A DNA stretch of 64,000 nt, taken from positions 372,001 through 436,000 of the forward strand of contig BSNO01000001.1 of assembly GCA_030160035.1 (NCBI GenBank), given 5' to 3'. The notes under the pieces are model-generated. The model had not been told where the DNA came from. It saw nothing but the letters and a program-made list of their open reading frames with translations, and ran no database searches. The position numbers were made by a program, and so were the translations under genes. This document shows, piece after piece, positions 33,745 through 43,300 of this stretch (position 1 is the first letter of the stretch; every line of letters begins with the position of its first letter). Source of the DNA: Rhizobium albus. Its GTDB lineage: Bacteria > Pseudomonadota > Alphaproteobacteria > Rhizobiales > Rhizobiaceae.

Positions 33745-34220
33745 TGGGAACAAAGGGCGTCTTCCGGCTCAGCGACGTCGAACTCGACGAATCGATCGGC
33801 CGATCGACGCCCGATGTCGAGCATGAGCGCGCAGTCGCCATTTTCGACCTCGTGGAAGAGAACAGCTTCGAGCCGGTGGGACATTCGGGCGGACCATATA
33901 AGCTCAAGCTCTCGCTGGTCGACATGCGTCTCGTCTTTGCCGTGACGACGGAAAGCGGCGATCAGGTCGTGACGCACATCCTGTCGCTGACACCCTTCCG
34001 GCGGATCGTGAAGGACTATTTCATGATCTGCGAAAGCTATTACGACGCCATCCGGTCGTCGTCGCCGGGCCAGATCGAGGCGATCGACATGGGTCGTCGC
34101 GGTATCCACAATGACGGATCGCAGACGCTGATGGACCGGCTCGAAGGCAAGATCAAAGTGGATTTTCCGACAGCGCGACGCTTGTTCACCCTGATCTGCG
34201 TTCTGCACTGGCGCGGTTGA
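33744..34220 (+). CDS. UPF0262 family protein
   Basis: 158 residues from ATG 33744 overlapping the hisD stop. [40 protein letters not shown] and [20 protein letters not shown] are the conserved blocks of UPF0262, found only in alphaproteobacteria and nearly always after hisD. Function unknown. Translational coupling with hisD and the phosphatase-like gene suggests one operon. Confidence 0.93.
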   Translation: MGTKGVFRLSDVELDESIGRSTPDVEHERAVAIFDLVEENSFEPVGHSGGPYKLKLSLVDMRLVFAVTTESGDQVVTHILSLTPFRRIVKDYFMICESYYDAIRSSSPGQIEAIDMGRRGIHNDGSQTLMDRLEGKIKVDFPTARRLFTLICVLHWRG

Positions 34221-34687
34221 TGCCACCCGCCGATACCGACACGCCCGCCGAAGAGAGGCGCGATCCGGGTTCGGTTCTCTTCGTTTGCGGCATGAATTCG
34301 ATCCGCTCGCCGATGGCCGAGGCAATGGCGCGTGACATTCTCGGGCCCGGCACCTATATCGCTTCGGCGGGCGTCAGACCGGGGACGCGCGATCCGTTCG
34401 TCGATGCCGTTTTAAACGAGATCGGGCTGGATCTCGGCAAACGGCAACCGCAACTGCTCGACGATCTCGAGGATGACTTTTTCGACGTCATCGTCACGCT
34501 CGCTCCGGAGGCGCATCACCGGGCGCTGGAGCTGACGCGGACGAACGCGGTCGACGTGATCTACTGGCCGATGCCGGATCCGACGGTGGCGACCGGGACG
34601 CGCGAGCAGATCCTGGAGAGTTATCGCGATGTGCGCGACCGGATCAGGACGGCGATCATGGCGCGGTTCAGGTCCAGGCGCGACTGA
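34220..34687 (+). CDS. Low-molecular-weight protein phosphatase/arsenate reductase-like
   Basis: 155 residues from ATG 34220 overlapping the UPF0262 stop. The P-loop VCGMNSIRS (C-x5-R-S with Cys23 and Arg29) and the acidic loop YWPMPDP are the two signatures of the LMW phosphatase fold. The first 15 residues are an extra polar tail. It probably removes phosphate from a tyrosine or small molecule; the substrate is unknown. It belongs to the hisD cluster. Confidence 0.9.
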   Translation: MPPADTDTPAEERRDPGSVLFVCGMNSIRSPMAEAMARDILGPGTYIASAGVRPGTRDPFVDAVLNEIGLDLGKRQPQLLDDLEDDFFDVIVTLAPEAHHRALELTRTNAVDVIYWPMPDPTVATGTREQILESYRDVRDRIRTAIMARFRSRRD

Positions 34688-34781
34688 TCTGACCGCGGTT
34701 GGGACAAATGGCATCGCAGTCTCCGGCGTGATCTCGACGGTTCACAAAGGTGACCGGATTGTGTAGTTTCCGCCCAATTTC

Positions 34782-34797
34782 GGCCGAGGCCTCGGCC
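34782..34797 (+). repeat. 16-bp perfect palindrome in the infA leader
   Basis: GGCCGAGGCCTCGGCC lies 33-48 bases before the infA start. It could fold as a GC-rich hairpin in the leader RNA or be a protein-binding site. There is no T-run after it. Confidence 0.5.
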
Positions 34798-34829
34798 TGG
34801 GCACTTAAAAACAGAAAGAACCGACCTGT

Positions 34830-35048
34830 ATGGCAAAAGAAGAAGTCCTGGAGTTTCCGGGCGTCGTGACCGAACTGCTTCCGAATGCGACCTTCCGCGT
34901 GAAGCTGGAAAACGAGCACGAGATCATCGCCCACACTGCCGGACGCATGCGCAAGAACCGCATCCGCGTTTTGGCTGGTGACAAGGTGCTCGTCGAAATG
35001 ACGCCCTACGACCTGACCAAGGGCCGCATCACCTATCGCTTCAAATAG
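34830..35048 (+). CDS. infA: Translation initiation factor IF-1
   Basis: 72 residues, the standard size. [20 protein letters not shown], then the S1/OB-fold block [20 protein letters not shown] and the ending KGRITYRFK, are typical IF-1. It binds the ribosomal A site during initiation. It has its own leader with a palindrome. Confidence 0.98.
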   Translation: MAKEEVLEFPGVVTELLPNATFRVKLENEHEIIAHTAGRMRKNRIRVLAGDKVLVEMTPYDLTKGRITYRFK

Positions 35049-35101
35049 CCTTCCAGACGGCCCCAGGCGGCCGGCGGAACGGCTGCGGCTCGGGCTCACC
35101 C

Positions 35102-35725
35102 ATGGCGTTGTCCAAGAAACTCATTCTTGCATCCGGTTCGCCTCGGCGGGTCGAACTGCTCGCGCAGGCCGGCATCGAGCCTGACAAGCTGATGCCGATG
35201 GAAATCGACGAGACGCCGGCAAAGTCGGAGCACCCTCGCTCACTTGCCCGGCGCCTGTCGAAGGAGAAGGCGGAAGCGGCGCGCGCCGCGATCGTGTCGG
35301 ATCCAGCGCTCAAGAGCCATTTCATTCTCTCGGCGGACACCGTGGTTTCCGTCGGCCGGCGCAGCATCGGCAAGCCCGAGCGGGTGGATGAGGCATCCAA
35401 TGCCCTTTACCTGCTTTCGGGCCGTTCGCACCGCGTGTTCACCGGAGTGTGCGTCATCACGCCGTCGGGCAAGCTGCGGCAGACGATTGTGGAGACGCGG
35501 GTGCGTTTCAAGCGCTTGTCGACGGTGGAAATCGATTCCTACCTAGCGTCCGGCCAGTGGCGGGGCAAGGCAGGTGGGTACGCCATCCAGGGTTTTGCCG
35601 GTGCCTTCGTGGTCAAGCTCGTTGGCTCCTATACGAACGTCGTCGGCTTGCCGCTTTACGAGACCGTGGGTCTTCTAACGGGCGAGGGTTACGACGTGCA
35701 TTTGAACTGGCTGGAAGCACGCTGA
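35102..35725 (+). CDS. maf: Maf-like nucleotide pyrophosphatase
   Basis: 207 residues. [20 protein letters not shown] at the start and [18 protein letters not shown] (with the key Asp) are Maf/YhdE signatures; [20 protein letters not shown] is the C-terminal block. The family hydrolyses dTTP, UTP or modified nucleotides to the monophosphate, cleaning the pool. It stands between infA and yacG in the normal rhizobial order. Confidence 0.95.
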   Translation: MALSKKLILASGSPRRVELLAQAGIEPDKLMPMEIDETPAKSEHPRSLARRLSKEKAEAARAAIVSDPALKSHFILSADTVVSVGRRSIGKPERVDEASNALYLLSGRSHRVFTGVCVITPSGKLRQTIVETRVRFKRLSTVEIDSYLASGQWRGKAGGYAIQGFAGAFVVKLVGSYTNVVGLPLYETVGLLTGEGYDVHLNWLEAR

Positions 35726-35727
35726 GC

Positions 35728-35955
35728 ATGATTGACGGTGTCGATGGCAAAGTGACGCCTTTGCGCAAGCCGCGGCCGTGCCCGGAATGCGGCAAACCCT
35801 CCAGCCGGACCACGTTTCCGTTCTGCTCGACCCGCTGCAAGGAAATCGACCTCAATCGATGGCTGACGGGAGCCTATGTCATTCCGGTGCGCGAAGACGA
35901 TCCGGAAGAGGGCGATGGCAGCTTGCCGGACGACGATCAAACGGGCCGCGAATAG
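35728..35955 (+). CDS. yacG: DNA gyrase inhibitor YacG
   Basis: 75 residues from ATG 35728. The zinc ribbon [10 protein letters not shown] ... [19 protein letters not shown] (C-x2-C and C-x3-C) is the full YacG signature, with an acidic disordered tail. It binds zinc and inhibits gyrase by contacting GyrB. It follows maf with only two bases between. Confidence 0.95.
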   Translation: MIDGVDGKVTPLRKPRPCPECGKPSSRTTFPFCSTRCKEIDLNRWLTGAYVIPVREDDPEEGDGSLPDDDQTGRE

Positions 35956-36075
35956 ACTGACAAATTTCGGTGCCGGGTGCTGGACACCGCAATTTCGGGT
36001 GGCTATAACCCGCCCACTTCGAAGGGCCAGCCAACGGCCTTTCCCACCGCAGAAATGTCGGCGGATCAAGAAGAT

Positions 36076-36151
36076 GCCCAGGTAGCTCAGTTGGTAGAGC
36101 ATGCGACTGAAAATCGCAGTGTCGGCGGTTCGACTCCGTCCCTGGGCACCA
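36076..36151 (+). tRNA. tRNA-Phe (GAA anticodon), IME attachment site
   Basis: 76 bases with a complete cloverleaf: acceptor GCCCAGG, D-arm GCTCAGTTGGTAGAGC, anticodon loop ACTGAAAATC with GAA, T-arm GGCGGTTCGACTCCGTC, and encoded CCA. Its 3' end overlaps the left copy of the island repeat, and the serine recombinase reading frame runs through it on the other strand. Confidence 0.97.
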
Positions 36152-37673
36152 TCTCATTTTTCCGCCCGTGGGCGTTTCCCAACAGCTTGAACGGCATAGA
36201 GATTTGCGCGGTTCGATAACCCTCGCCGCGCGCATAGGGCAACTTCTCTGCAAATACGAGTTTTAGTACCGCGCGACGGTCTTCGATGCGAGGCGAATGC
36301 CATAGCTTGCAAGGGTTTGCGAGAAAGTCGAATGCGGTTCGATAGGTTTCGTTGAAGCCTTTGAGAGGCTTTCCGCAATTCGCGAGCTTGTCGCGCATGA
36401 CCGCCTTTTGTGTTTCCATGTCCTGGATGCGCTTCTCATAAGCACGGATGACGGATTCGCTCGAAGCTTCGACCACGCGATCGAGCAGCTGCTCTATTTT
36501 CTTCTCGACTAGCTTGATTTCCTTCTCGAGCGACATGCCTTGCGTCCGCGCGCTTGTCAGGCGCGCGTTCCACTGATCGCGAAAGATATCGAACGCGAGA
36601 TTGAAGAGCCCTTCCGTGGGCTTGAGCGACGAAAGCAAAGTTTCGAATTCACCCTCAATCTTTTCACGGCGAATAGACTTGCGCGTGTCGGGACAACCGC
36701 GCGTGTCGCAGAGATAATAGGGATATCGCGCGCTGCGTCCTTTAGACCAGCAAGCAGTCAGGGGCTCTTGGCAATGCGCGCAGGTCACGAAGCCGCGCAG
36801 CGGGAAGTCATCCGAGAGATCCTGGCGCGCAGGCACCTTGGGAGTGCCATAGCGGCGTTCCTGGATCGTCTGCCATGTCTGGAGCGAGATAAGCGGCTCG
36901 TGTTTTCCAGGGATAAGCCGCAAACCCCAATCCTCATAGGTGATGTGGCCCGCATAAACGCAGCGATCGAACATCTCCGACACGCGCTCGATATGAACCT
37001 CATGGTTTTGATTGCGTGGATAGGCGGGCTGGCTTTCAAGAAAGCGCTTCACCTCGGTCATCGTCTGCAGACGACCGCTCGCAAACCCCTCCATTGCGTC
37101 TGCGATGATCGAGGCGAGCGGTTCATCGCGCACGAGAAGCTTGCCGTGTCCCGATACGCGCTCGAAGCGATACCCAATCGGCGCGCGTGTCACCCAATAG
37201 CCGCCCATGGCGCGAGCGCGCATGCGGTTGGTGGTCTGCTCCGCGTTTTTCTGGCGCTGATGCTGAGAAACGGAGGCGAGAAGATTTTCGACGAGGATCG
37301 AGTCCGAGTCTTCGCCAAACTCAATGGACGGGCTCTCCAGCTTGCCGCCAGCAGCGCGGAGAAGATCACGCAGTTCCCAGTGGCCGCGCACGTCGCGCGC
37401 GAAGCGGCTTATATCGTCGATGATGACGACCCAGCCATGAGCGCGGTGCTTCTTGAGAAGCTGAATCATCGCCGTCATGGCCGGACGGTGAGTGCTGCCG
37501 CCGGAGGCATCGTCGCGAAAAACTTCCGCGACTTCGTACCCTTTGTAAGACGCGAATTCGCGGCAGCGCATCTCCTGGCTGCGAAGGCCATCGCCTTCAC
37601 GCACCTGCTTGGTGCCCGACACGCGGGCATAGATGACGGCCTTTTGCAGCTTGGCGGAATTCATGGCTGGCAC
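36087..37673 (-). CDS. Large serine recombinase of the IME
   Basis: 528 residues. The resolvase domain has VIYARVSGTKQ with catalytic Ser19, then IIDDISRFARDVRG. The recombinase domain follows (about 170-290), then a zinc ribbon (FVTCAHCQEPLTACWSKG, YYLCDTRGCPDTRKS) and a coiled coil (SLEKEIKLVEKKIEQLLDRV). The last 19 residues are the antisense of tRNA-Phe and so are not native. In the excised circle the frame would instead run 34 residues into the right end of the element. It overlaps the upstream small gene by 13 bases. Confidence 0.92.
   Translation of the reverse strand: MPAMNSAKLQKAVIYARVSGTKQVREGDGLRSQEMRCREFASYKGYEVAEVFRDDASGGSTHRPAMTAMIQLLKKHRAHGWVVIIDDISRFARDVRGHWELRDLLRAAGGKLESPSIEFGEDSDSILVENLLASVSQHQRQKNAEQTTNRMRARAMGGYWVTRAPIGYRFERVSGHGKLLVRDEPLASIIADAMEGFASGRLQTMTEVKRFLESQPAYPRNQNHEVHIERVSEMFDRCVYAGHITYEDWGLRLIPGKHEPLISLQTWQTIQERRYGTPKVPARQDLSDDFPLRGFVTCAHCQEPLTACWSKGRSARYPYYLCDTRGCPDTRKSIRREKIEGEFETLLSSLKPTEGLFNLAFDIFRDQWNARLTSARTQGMSLEKEIKLVEKKIEQLLDRVVEASSESVIRAYEKRIQDMETQKAVMRDKLANCGKPLKGFNETYRTAFDFLANPCKLWHSPRIEDRRAVLKLVFAEKLPYARGEGYRTAQISMPFKLLGNAHGRKNEMVPRDGVEPPTLRFSVACSTN
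36146..36155 (+). repeat. Left att repeat (attL core)
   Basis: GCACCATCTC spans the last six bases of tRNA-Phe (including CCA) and the first four bases after it. The same 10-mer lies at 53508-53517 at the far end of the element. In the joined configuration the recombinase frame stays open through it. Confidence 0.75.
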
Positions 37674-37999
37674 TTCTCTTTCTGGCGTCCCCTATCCGTG
37701 CGTTGTTCGAACGCAGCAGAAAGGGTGTTGTCTCCTAGTGTGTTGTGATGTCCTGAGGATATCACGCGAGAGACGGATGCTTCACGCACGAGATCGATTT
37801 CATCCCCACCCTTGCGGGCAAGCTGCGCGGCATCGTCGCCAAAGGCGCGATCAACGAAGGAGCGCATAATCTCATGGAGAATGGAGACCATTTCGATCTT
37901 GGCCGACAGGGGCAGATCAAGATGGGCGATATGGCTCAGATAACCATCCATCTGTTCTGAGGCCACAGCTTCAGCGTTTTCTACGTCCATCCTGCTCAT
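37661..37999 (-). CDS. Small protein coupled to the recombinase
   Basis: 112 residues. The first half is helical (YLSHIAHLDLPLSAKIEMVS), and the end is basic and polar. It overlaps the recombinase start by 13 bases and is the first gene of that operon, so a regulator or recombination directionality factor is plausible. No family is recognised. Three palindromic elements lie upstream of its start. Confidence 0.6.
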   Translation of the reverse strand: MSRMDVENAEAVASEQMDGYLSHIAHLDLPLSAKIEMVSILHEIMRSFVDRAFGDDAAQLARKGGDEIDLVREASVSRVISSGHHNTLGDNTLSAAFEQRTDRGRQKEKCQP

Positions 38000-38034
38000 C
38001 GCCGTGTTCTCCTATTCGGTAAATTGAGGCTCCC

Positions 38035-38071
38035 TTGTTCTATGTCGGCTCATTAGTCCGATATAGAACAA
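38035..38071. promoter_or_regulatory. 14-bp inverted repeat upstream of the recombinase operon
   Basis: TTGTTCTATGTCGG (38035-38048) is the reverse complement, with one mismatch, of CCGATATAGAACAA (38058-38071). It begins 36 bases before the first gene of the recombinase operon (minus strand), a typical operator position. Confidence 0.55.
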
Positions 38072-38123
38072 TACATGAACGATGCTCAGCTGTAAAGATT
38101 ATATTCCTATTTGTATATCAAGT

Positions 38124-38152
38124 TGCTAGTACGATCGGGGTTGATACTAGCA
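38124..38152. promoter_or_regulatory. 8-bp inverted repeat, possible operator
   Basis: TGCTAGTA (38124-38131) and TACTAGCA (38145-38152) form a perfect inverted repeat with a 13-base spacer in the AT-rich region between the RHH gene and the recombinase operon. Confidence 0.45.
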
Positions 38153-38169
38153 CCATGTAGGGATGATGA

Positions 38170-38203
38170 GGGTACCCACGCCGAACGTCAAGTGGGTACC
38201 CAC
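38170..38203. promoter_or_regulatory. Two GGGTACCCAC operator-like copies
   Basis: GGGTACCCAC occurs at 38170-38179 and again at 38194-38203, where it is part of the perfect 12-bp palindrome GTGGGTACCCAC (38192-38203). A third copy lies upstream of the RHH gene at 38909. The 24-base spacing between copies suggests cooperative binding on one helix face. The likely binder is the RHH protein. Confidence 0.6.
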
Positions 38204-38874
38204 TATTTCGGCTTTAGGGCTTTCTGAATAGCGCGCTCTATCCAGTCGTTACGGTTGAGTTCGGTGCCCTCTACCGCCGCATCGACTTTGTCGATTAAAT
38301 CAGGAGGCAAACGCAGCTTTACCTGTTTTTTGGGACGGTTCTCCTCCGCCCAGCGGGGGCGAAGCGAAGGCGCTGTAGTACTATCGGACGGATTCTTGCT
38401 CACTTCATTCATTAAGTCGGCATTTGGCCGCACTTCTGCAAATATCATACTACGCTGACAACGAAATGAGTAAGTATATTTAGCGGAGCTGACGCTTTGT
38501 TTGTCGTTAAAAACGCTTAGGCCATCAGCATCTTCTATGAGCTCGGCGCTGTCAAACCAGAAAATTGCGCGGGGGTTACTTATGCCCTTGAGGGCAATGG
38601 AGACCTGAACTCCCCCACTGTTGCGCCAAGACAATAAGACCGGACGCTTGAGGTCCAAGTCGGCATCAGCAGGGACTGAAGCCTTAACGCCACTTCCAAA
38701 GGTCCTTGTGATTGCGCACTCACATAGCTGAGCCAGCGCCAACAGAAGGCTTTCATCCAGCGATCTCGAAACGTGACTTCTATCAGACCGGATGCTTTGC
38801 AGAAATTCTGACAATCCCGGCTTTGCCGCATCTGAGGAGCTCGTAGCTTTTGTCGATGTGGGAGGTCGAGGCAT
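38203..38874 (-). CDS. Ribbon-helix-helix protein, probable IME regulator
   Basis: 223 residues. The C-terminus (QVKLRLPPDLIDKVDAAVEG, then TELNRNDWIERAIQKAL) is a clear ribbon-helix-helix DNA-binding domain. The N-terminal 170 residues are of no known family and contain a beta-rich part (SGGVQVSIALKGISNPRAIF). GGTACCCAC repeats lie both upstream of its start and between its end and the recombinase operon, which suggests autoregulation and control of the recombinase. Confidence 0.75.
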   Translation of the reverse strand: MPRPPTSTKATSSSDAAKPGLSEFLQSIRSDRSHVSRSLDESLLLALAQLCECAITRTFGSGVKASVPADADLDLKRPVLLSWRNSGGVQVSIALKGISNPRAIFWFDSAELIEDADGLSVFNDKQSVSSAKYTYSFRCQRSMIFAEVRPNADLMNEVSKNPSDSTTAPSLRPRWAEENRPKKQVKLRLPPDLIDKVDAAVEGTELNRNDWIERAIQKALKPK

Positions 38875-38908
38875 AGTCTTCGTGATCTCGGAATGCTGGA
38901 AGTCACAT

Positions 38909-38917
38909 GGTACCCAC
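38909..38917. promoter_or_regulatory. GGTACCCAC copy upstream of the RHH gene
   Basis: The third copy of the repeat lies 35-43 bases before the RHH start codon, a standard position for an autorepressor operator. Confidence 0.55.
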
Positions 38918-39138
38918 GCTGCTCGTTATCACCAAGCGTCGTTCTGGCGTTAGGCAAGACAAATTCCAGCCTTTAGCGATGGCGCGATACCGGACTGCTT
39001 CAGCCCGTCAATGTCCTGCCCGCTCCATTCGCCTGCGTGCCGCAGGCTCCCGTGTTGACCATGACGGGCCGTCGCCGCGTCCGGTCTGTTTCGCGCATCG
39101 GCTGGAATCGTTTAGCCCACCAACGAAAAGAACAAACC

Positions 39139-39345
39139 ATGAGAATGAGCAAACCGCAGAGCCTTCCTACCCGCCCCTATTCCGTAGTGATGCACCAGAC
39201 CCGCTCCTACGTCGTTACGATCGAAGCGGCTTCCGAAGAGGCAGCAATCAACGAAGCTGCGGACCTGTTCGATTGCGATAACAGCAGCTTCCTCTTGCGC
39301 GACCTCGAAATCGAGGGCTGGGAGGCATCGCCTATAGATCAGTGA
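39139..39345 (+). CDS. Small IME protein (68 aa)
   Basis: 68 residues from ATG 39139. MHQTRSYVVTIEAASEEAAI and AADLFDCDNSSFLLRDLEIE suggest a compact alpha-beta protein like those of small plasmid proteins. The frame is open upstream to 39037, but the shorter start gives a protein-like beginning. No function is recognised. Confidence 0.5.
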   Translation: MRMSKPQSLPTRPYSVVMHQTRSYVVTIEAASEEAAINEAADLFDCDNSSFLLRDLEIEGWEASPIDQ

Positions 39346-39549
39346 GTGCTCCAGCGCCCGATCCTTGCAGCGATGGGGCGACCTCATCGCAGGTCATTGA
39401 TATGCGCCGTTCGTCGAAGCATGAGAGCATTCACAAGAACACCGCTCAGGCATAGAGTTGCCCAACAGGCCAATTCTCTAATGAGGCGGTATGTTGACCG
39501 ACCGCCGCCAGGTCCAGCACGCTACAGTGGCCTAAAAGGAGAGCGGGCC

Positions 39550-39834
39550 ATGCCCCACGCCGACAAGCCGTTCATCCCAGGATTGATCGACGCCGACCCT
39601 GCGCCAATCCGCCTTGAGATCGAGGTGCAGCCATGGCAAGCGGAGATCTTGCTTGGCTGGAAGATACCCGAAGAGCATTGCGGAAATTCGCTTGCGGAGC
39701 GCGTCCAGTTCATAGTCGATGACTATGCCCTCAGCTTAAAGAGCGCTGACGCCGACCGCCAACGATCCGAGCAATATCGCAGCGAAAATCCGTCTTACGC
39801 TCCACCACAGAGCGATGACGAGGTGCCGCTATAG
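39550..39834 (+). CDS. Small IME protein (94 aa)
   Basis: 94 residues from ATG 39550 with a good ribosome site (AAAAGGAGAG). RLEIEVQPWQAEILLGWKIP and ERVQFIVDDYALSLKSADAD form a soluble alpha-beta protein with an acidic, disordered end. Similar small proteins occur on alphaproteobacterial plasmids. Function unknown. Confidence 0.5.
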   Translation: MPHADKPFIPGLIDADPAPIRLEIEVQPWQAEILLGWKIPEEHCGNSLAERVQFIVDDYALSLKSADADRQRSEQYRSENPSYAPPQSDDEVPL

Positions 39835-40357
39835 CCCTGGCAGGCCAGGTCGAGAGGCGCGCCTCCGGTTGGCGATAGCAGGCCCTATTCTGGAAATATA
39901 CGGCACGGTGAGCGGAAGCTTCAGTTCCGGGTTGAACCAGCTTCACAGCGTCGGGCGTTCGTAGATCAGGACAGTAAGAGGAAACGCAAGATGTGCGGTG
40001 TAGTACCGCAATCTTGGCAGGGGGCCGCTGCGCGCCCCCGTGCACCCCCTAGCCTTTGGTGCATTCGAGCATCGAGCCAACATGCACCAAGCGAAACGTC
40101 CGCCGTTTCATCGCGCACAGGTGGGGCTTTCGCTCCCCTCCCGTGACCCACCACGACCACCGTATGCCGATGGAACGCACCAGAGCGTCCGCCGCCCATG
40201 GACCCGCGCCATGCTTTCGCGCATGGAGGCGACGATGCGGTTTACGGACCCGCCACATATTAAACTGACAGTTCACGTTTTGGTCGTGTTGTTTTATCAT
40301 CATTCAACGTTCGGATTGTCATCCTTCGCACGATCGTCAAAACTTGCTCTCGCTCGA
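39835..40357 (+). other. 523-base region without a supported gene
   Basis: Open frames here are low-complexity or lack starts and ribosome sites. The region holds a GC hairpin, GGGGGC (40020-40025) pairing with GCCCCC (40034-40039), and a TGCACC-rich stretch after it. It lies at the 3' end of the helicase gene and may contain its terminator or a small RNA. Confidence 0.35.
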
Positions 40358-43300
40358 TCAATCGCTGACAACTATGCCTTCGAAAGCGAGCAGGGCGTGT
40401 GCATTGCGCACCCGTTGTATCGTATCATCGAAGCTCTCGCCTTCCTCCCCAGCTTTGATATGTTTTGCCATGGCTTGGTAGCGGGTTCTTACGCCGACGC
40501 GTGATATATCGCGACGTGAAGATATTACGCGCACCGCCAAACACTCAGGCGTGTCGCATCCTTCTCGGACGGCTGCTGCTAAGGTCGAAAGTGTGAGCGG
40601 CAGCAATATATCCTGACCTTGGGCCGTCTGGCGAGCGGCGCGGAGCCGTGCGGGAAGACCTGCTAAGAACGCGAAATCGGGCACCAGTCTCAATACAAAA
40701 TGGCGAGCGTGCTTACATTTGGCGCTGTCCGGGCCGTCGGGATATCGCGCTTCAATCACGCTTAGCGGTGCACCTCTCATCCAATGCTCCAGAAAATCAG
40801 CCATTATCGGAAGCGCATGCTGCCCTTTCTCTTTGTCAGAGAGTTTTGCAAAATCACCACCAAATAAATCATGGACGTTTTCCGGCCGGAAAACCTCCAG
40901 GACATATGTTGGATGGGCGCTAAGCCACTCGATTAGTGCTGCTATGGCGGAGCTAGTAGATTTATAATTCTCTTCAATATCAAAAATCGCTGCGATCTCG
41001 CGCAACTTATCTACAGTCATCCCGCTCAGCCCTGATATCTTATCAAGCCATTCCTCACCGACCGGTACCTGAACCTTATTGCGTGCCGCAAAGGCGGCTT
41101 GAATGCGGTCTTCTATCCAGGCGGTGTCATTCCGTTGGCGCGCTTGATACGCCGCAAGCGATTTTCCGACGATATTGCGAAGCGATGTCTCGCTACCATC
41201 GATATCGGCGGGTGGCAGTCTGCTCACAAAGTAGGCTGGCATCCCTTCTTCGAAGGTGCCTGCGTGGATGCGGTCCAGCAAAGCGCTCGTAGGATCGTCT
41301 ATCTCCAAGCATTGATCGCTCTGAGAAAAGATCGATTGGAGCGTCATCCAGTGCGCTCCGATCAAGCCTGCTTCATGGTCGAATTCGACTACCTTGCTCG
41401 GCACGACGAGGACGATACCCTGCGAACTTTCGCCCGCGCGGCCAGCTCGACCTGCGGCATTGAGAAGTTCATGCGCTTCCAGCTGTGCCATTTTGTCAAC
41501 GGCAGGATCAAAGCGGCTATCCCCAGCAATGATCACGAGCTCACTGGGCAAGTTCATACCTTGGGCCAAGGTTGATGTCGCAACAAGAATCTCAATGCCA
41601 TTAGGTCGTTTGAAAAGAGATTCGTGGAGCATCCTTTCTTCGCGGAGCAATAAAGAGTGGTGCCCTGCAGCGCCTGACGAATAAGTCCCGTCAACCGCAA
41701 CCGAAATGTAACAATGATCGCTACCGCCCATCTCTTCCGAAGCTATCCGATACAGTTCGGCTTCGCTTTCAGTGAGCGTGACAGTTTTGGCTTCGCGCAA
41801 TTTAGGTAGTTCGCGAACGGCGGATTCTGCCAATACAACCGATTGCACGAAAACTAGGGTTTTCAGCCCCGCATCTGCAGCAGCAGCGGCGACTAACGCA
41901 CTGGTATGGTTTCCATTTGGAGTAAGATACCAATTCCGGCCCTTCTTAGTCGTTCCCGTAGAAAGATGGTGTGCATCCGGCAATAACGGCAGAAGAGCAT
42001 AGTCAGCACGATCTGTAGTCGCCCAGGTCTGCTGTAATCCAAAAAAGCCGAAGGGCTGGGCCACGAGTTCTCGCGCGATTTTTGCGGGTGCATTCTTGTT
42101 GTTTGAGTTGGCACGTGCTTCCTTCAGAAACTGATTCAGCTCTTCGATACGCTTCGACTCGTAGACTACGGTGCCCCTTACCTGTCGCGTTGGCTTCCAC
42201 GGAAGATTGAGCGACAGACACGCGCGGCCCGTGAGCTCGCTAATCCACCCGGCAATCTCAGGAGTGTTTTTCATCATCGCAGAAAGCAGAAGAAAATCGG
42301 CTTTCGGCGCCGTCGCCGCGAGATTGAGCACAGCTAACATTGAATCGATGCTACGCCGACTTCTTTCCGGGTCTCTCGGATGAAGCAAATGACATTCATC
42401 GAAAACAACAAGTCCTAAATTTTCGAAGGCTTCCGGCTGGGTGGTTAGAAGCATGAGACAACGTTCAGGAGTTGTGACCACGGCTTCAGGTAAGACAACC
42501 ACCTCATCGAATGCGACGTCGTCATCGACATCGCCCAGAATTTCGAAGTCAAACTGATTAAACGTGGATTGAAGCGCACGCGCCGTTTGATCCACGAGTG
42601 CATGCGTAGGAGCGAGGAACACAACCTTCTCGCCGCGAAGAAGAGCTGTTGCTATTTTCAGTTCAGCAAGTGTCGACTTTCCGCCGCCAGTCGGGAAGCT
42701 AATTGCTGATGATACTCCCTTGTTAAGATAGCCGCTGGCAACCGCTTCACGATGGTTCCGCCAGAGATAGGGGCGTTTTCTGGCCATCTGGCGAATTATT
42801 TTCCACCAGTCATCTTCCGATACCTGATCTGGTGTCGGGATGCGGCTTAGTGCTGAGTCAATGAGGTCTCGGTCTACGGCAAGAAGTAGGTTTGCGAGGT
42901 GAAGAGGCCCAGAAAAGACGCTGAAAACGGGAACGTCTCCTTCTAATACGCCATCCAATTGCTGGACGCTGAGTGTTTTCACACGCACAAAGAAAGAAGA
43001 CGGCGATTCATGACCTCCATCGACATCAGGAAGATCGGTGCGCGAAAGCAGCCGCTCAGCCATATTTCGTACGCCCTTAAGTAGTTCTAAATAAAGGGCA
43101 GCGACTGCCTTCTCTTCAGGTGCCAAATTCTCCGGCAAATTTGGCAGTGTCACCCGCCGAACTAAGCGCATACGGCCAAAGCAAAAGTGCTTGAGAGCCG
43201 TCAACAGAGCCGCCTCTATCGCGCGCTCTGGTTCAGTGGATATGCCGATGCGCTTAGCACATTCTGCTGCGTCAGCGTGCGCTTCTGCGACCAGGAAGAG

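Noticed and set aside
36087-36151. Recombinase tail VPRDGVEPPTLRFSVAC as a real conserved domain
   Set aside because: It is the antisense translation of tRNA-Phe and therefore reflects the insertion site only.
36540-37748. 402-codon open frame on the plus strand opposite the recombinase
   Set aside because: A shadow of the recombinase gene, with Arg/Ala-rich chance composition and no recognisable motif.
40040-40504. Open frame of 154 codons after the small IME genes
   Set aside because: It lacks a proper start, overlaps the helicase 3' end, and its first half is His/Arg/Pro-rich as in chance translation.
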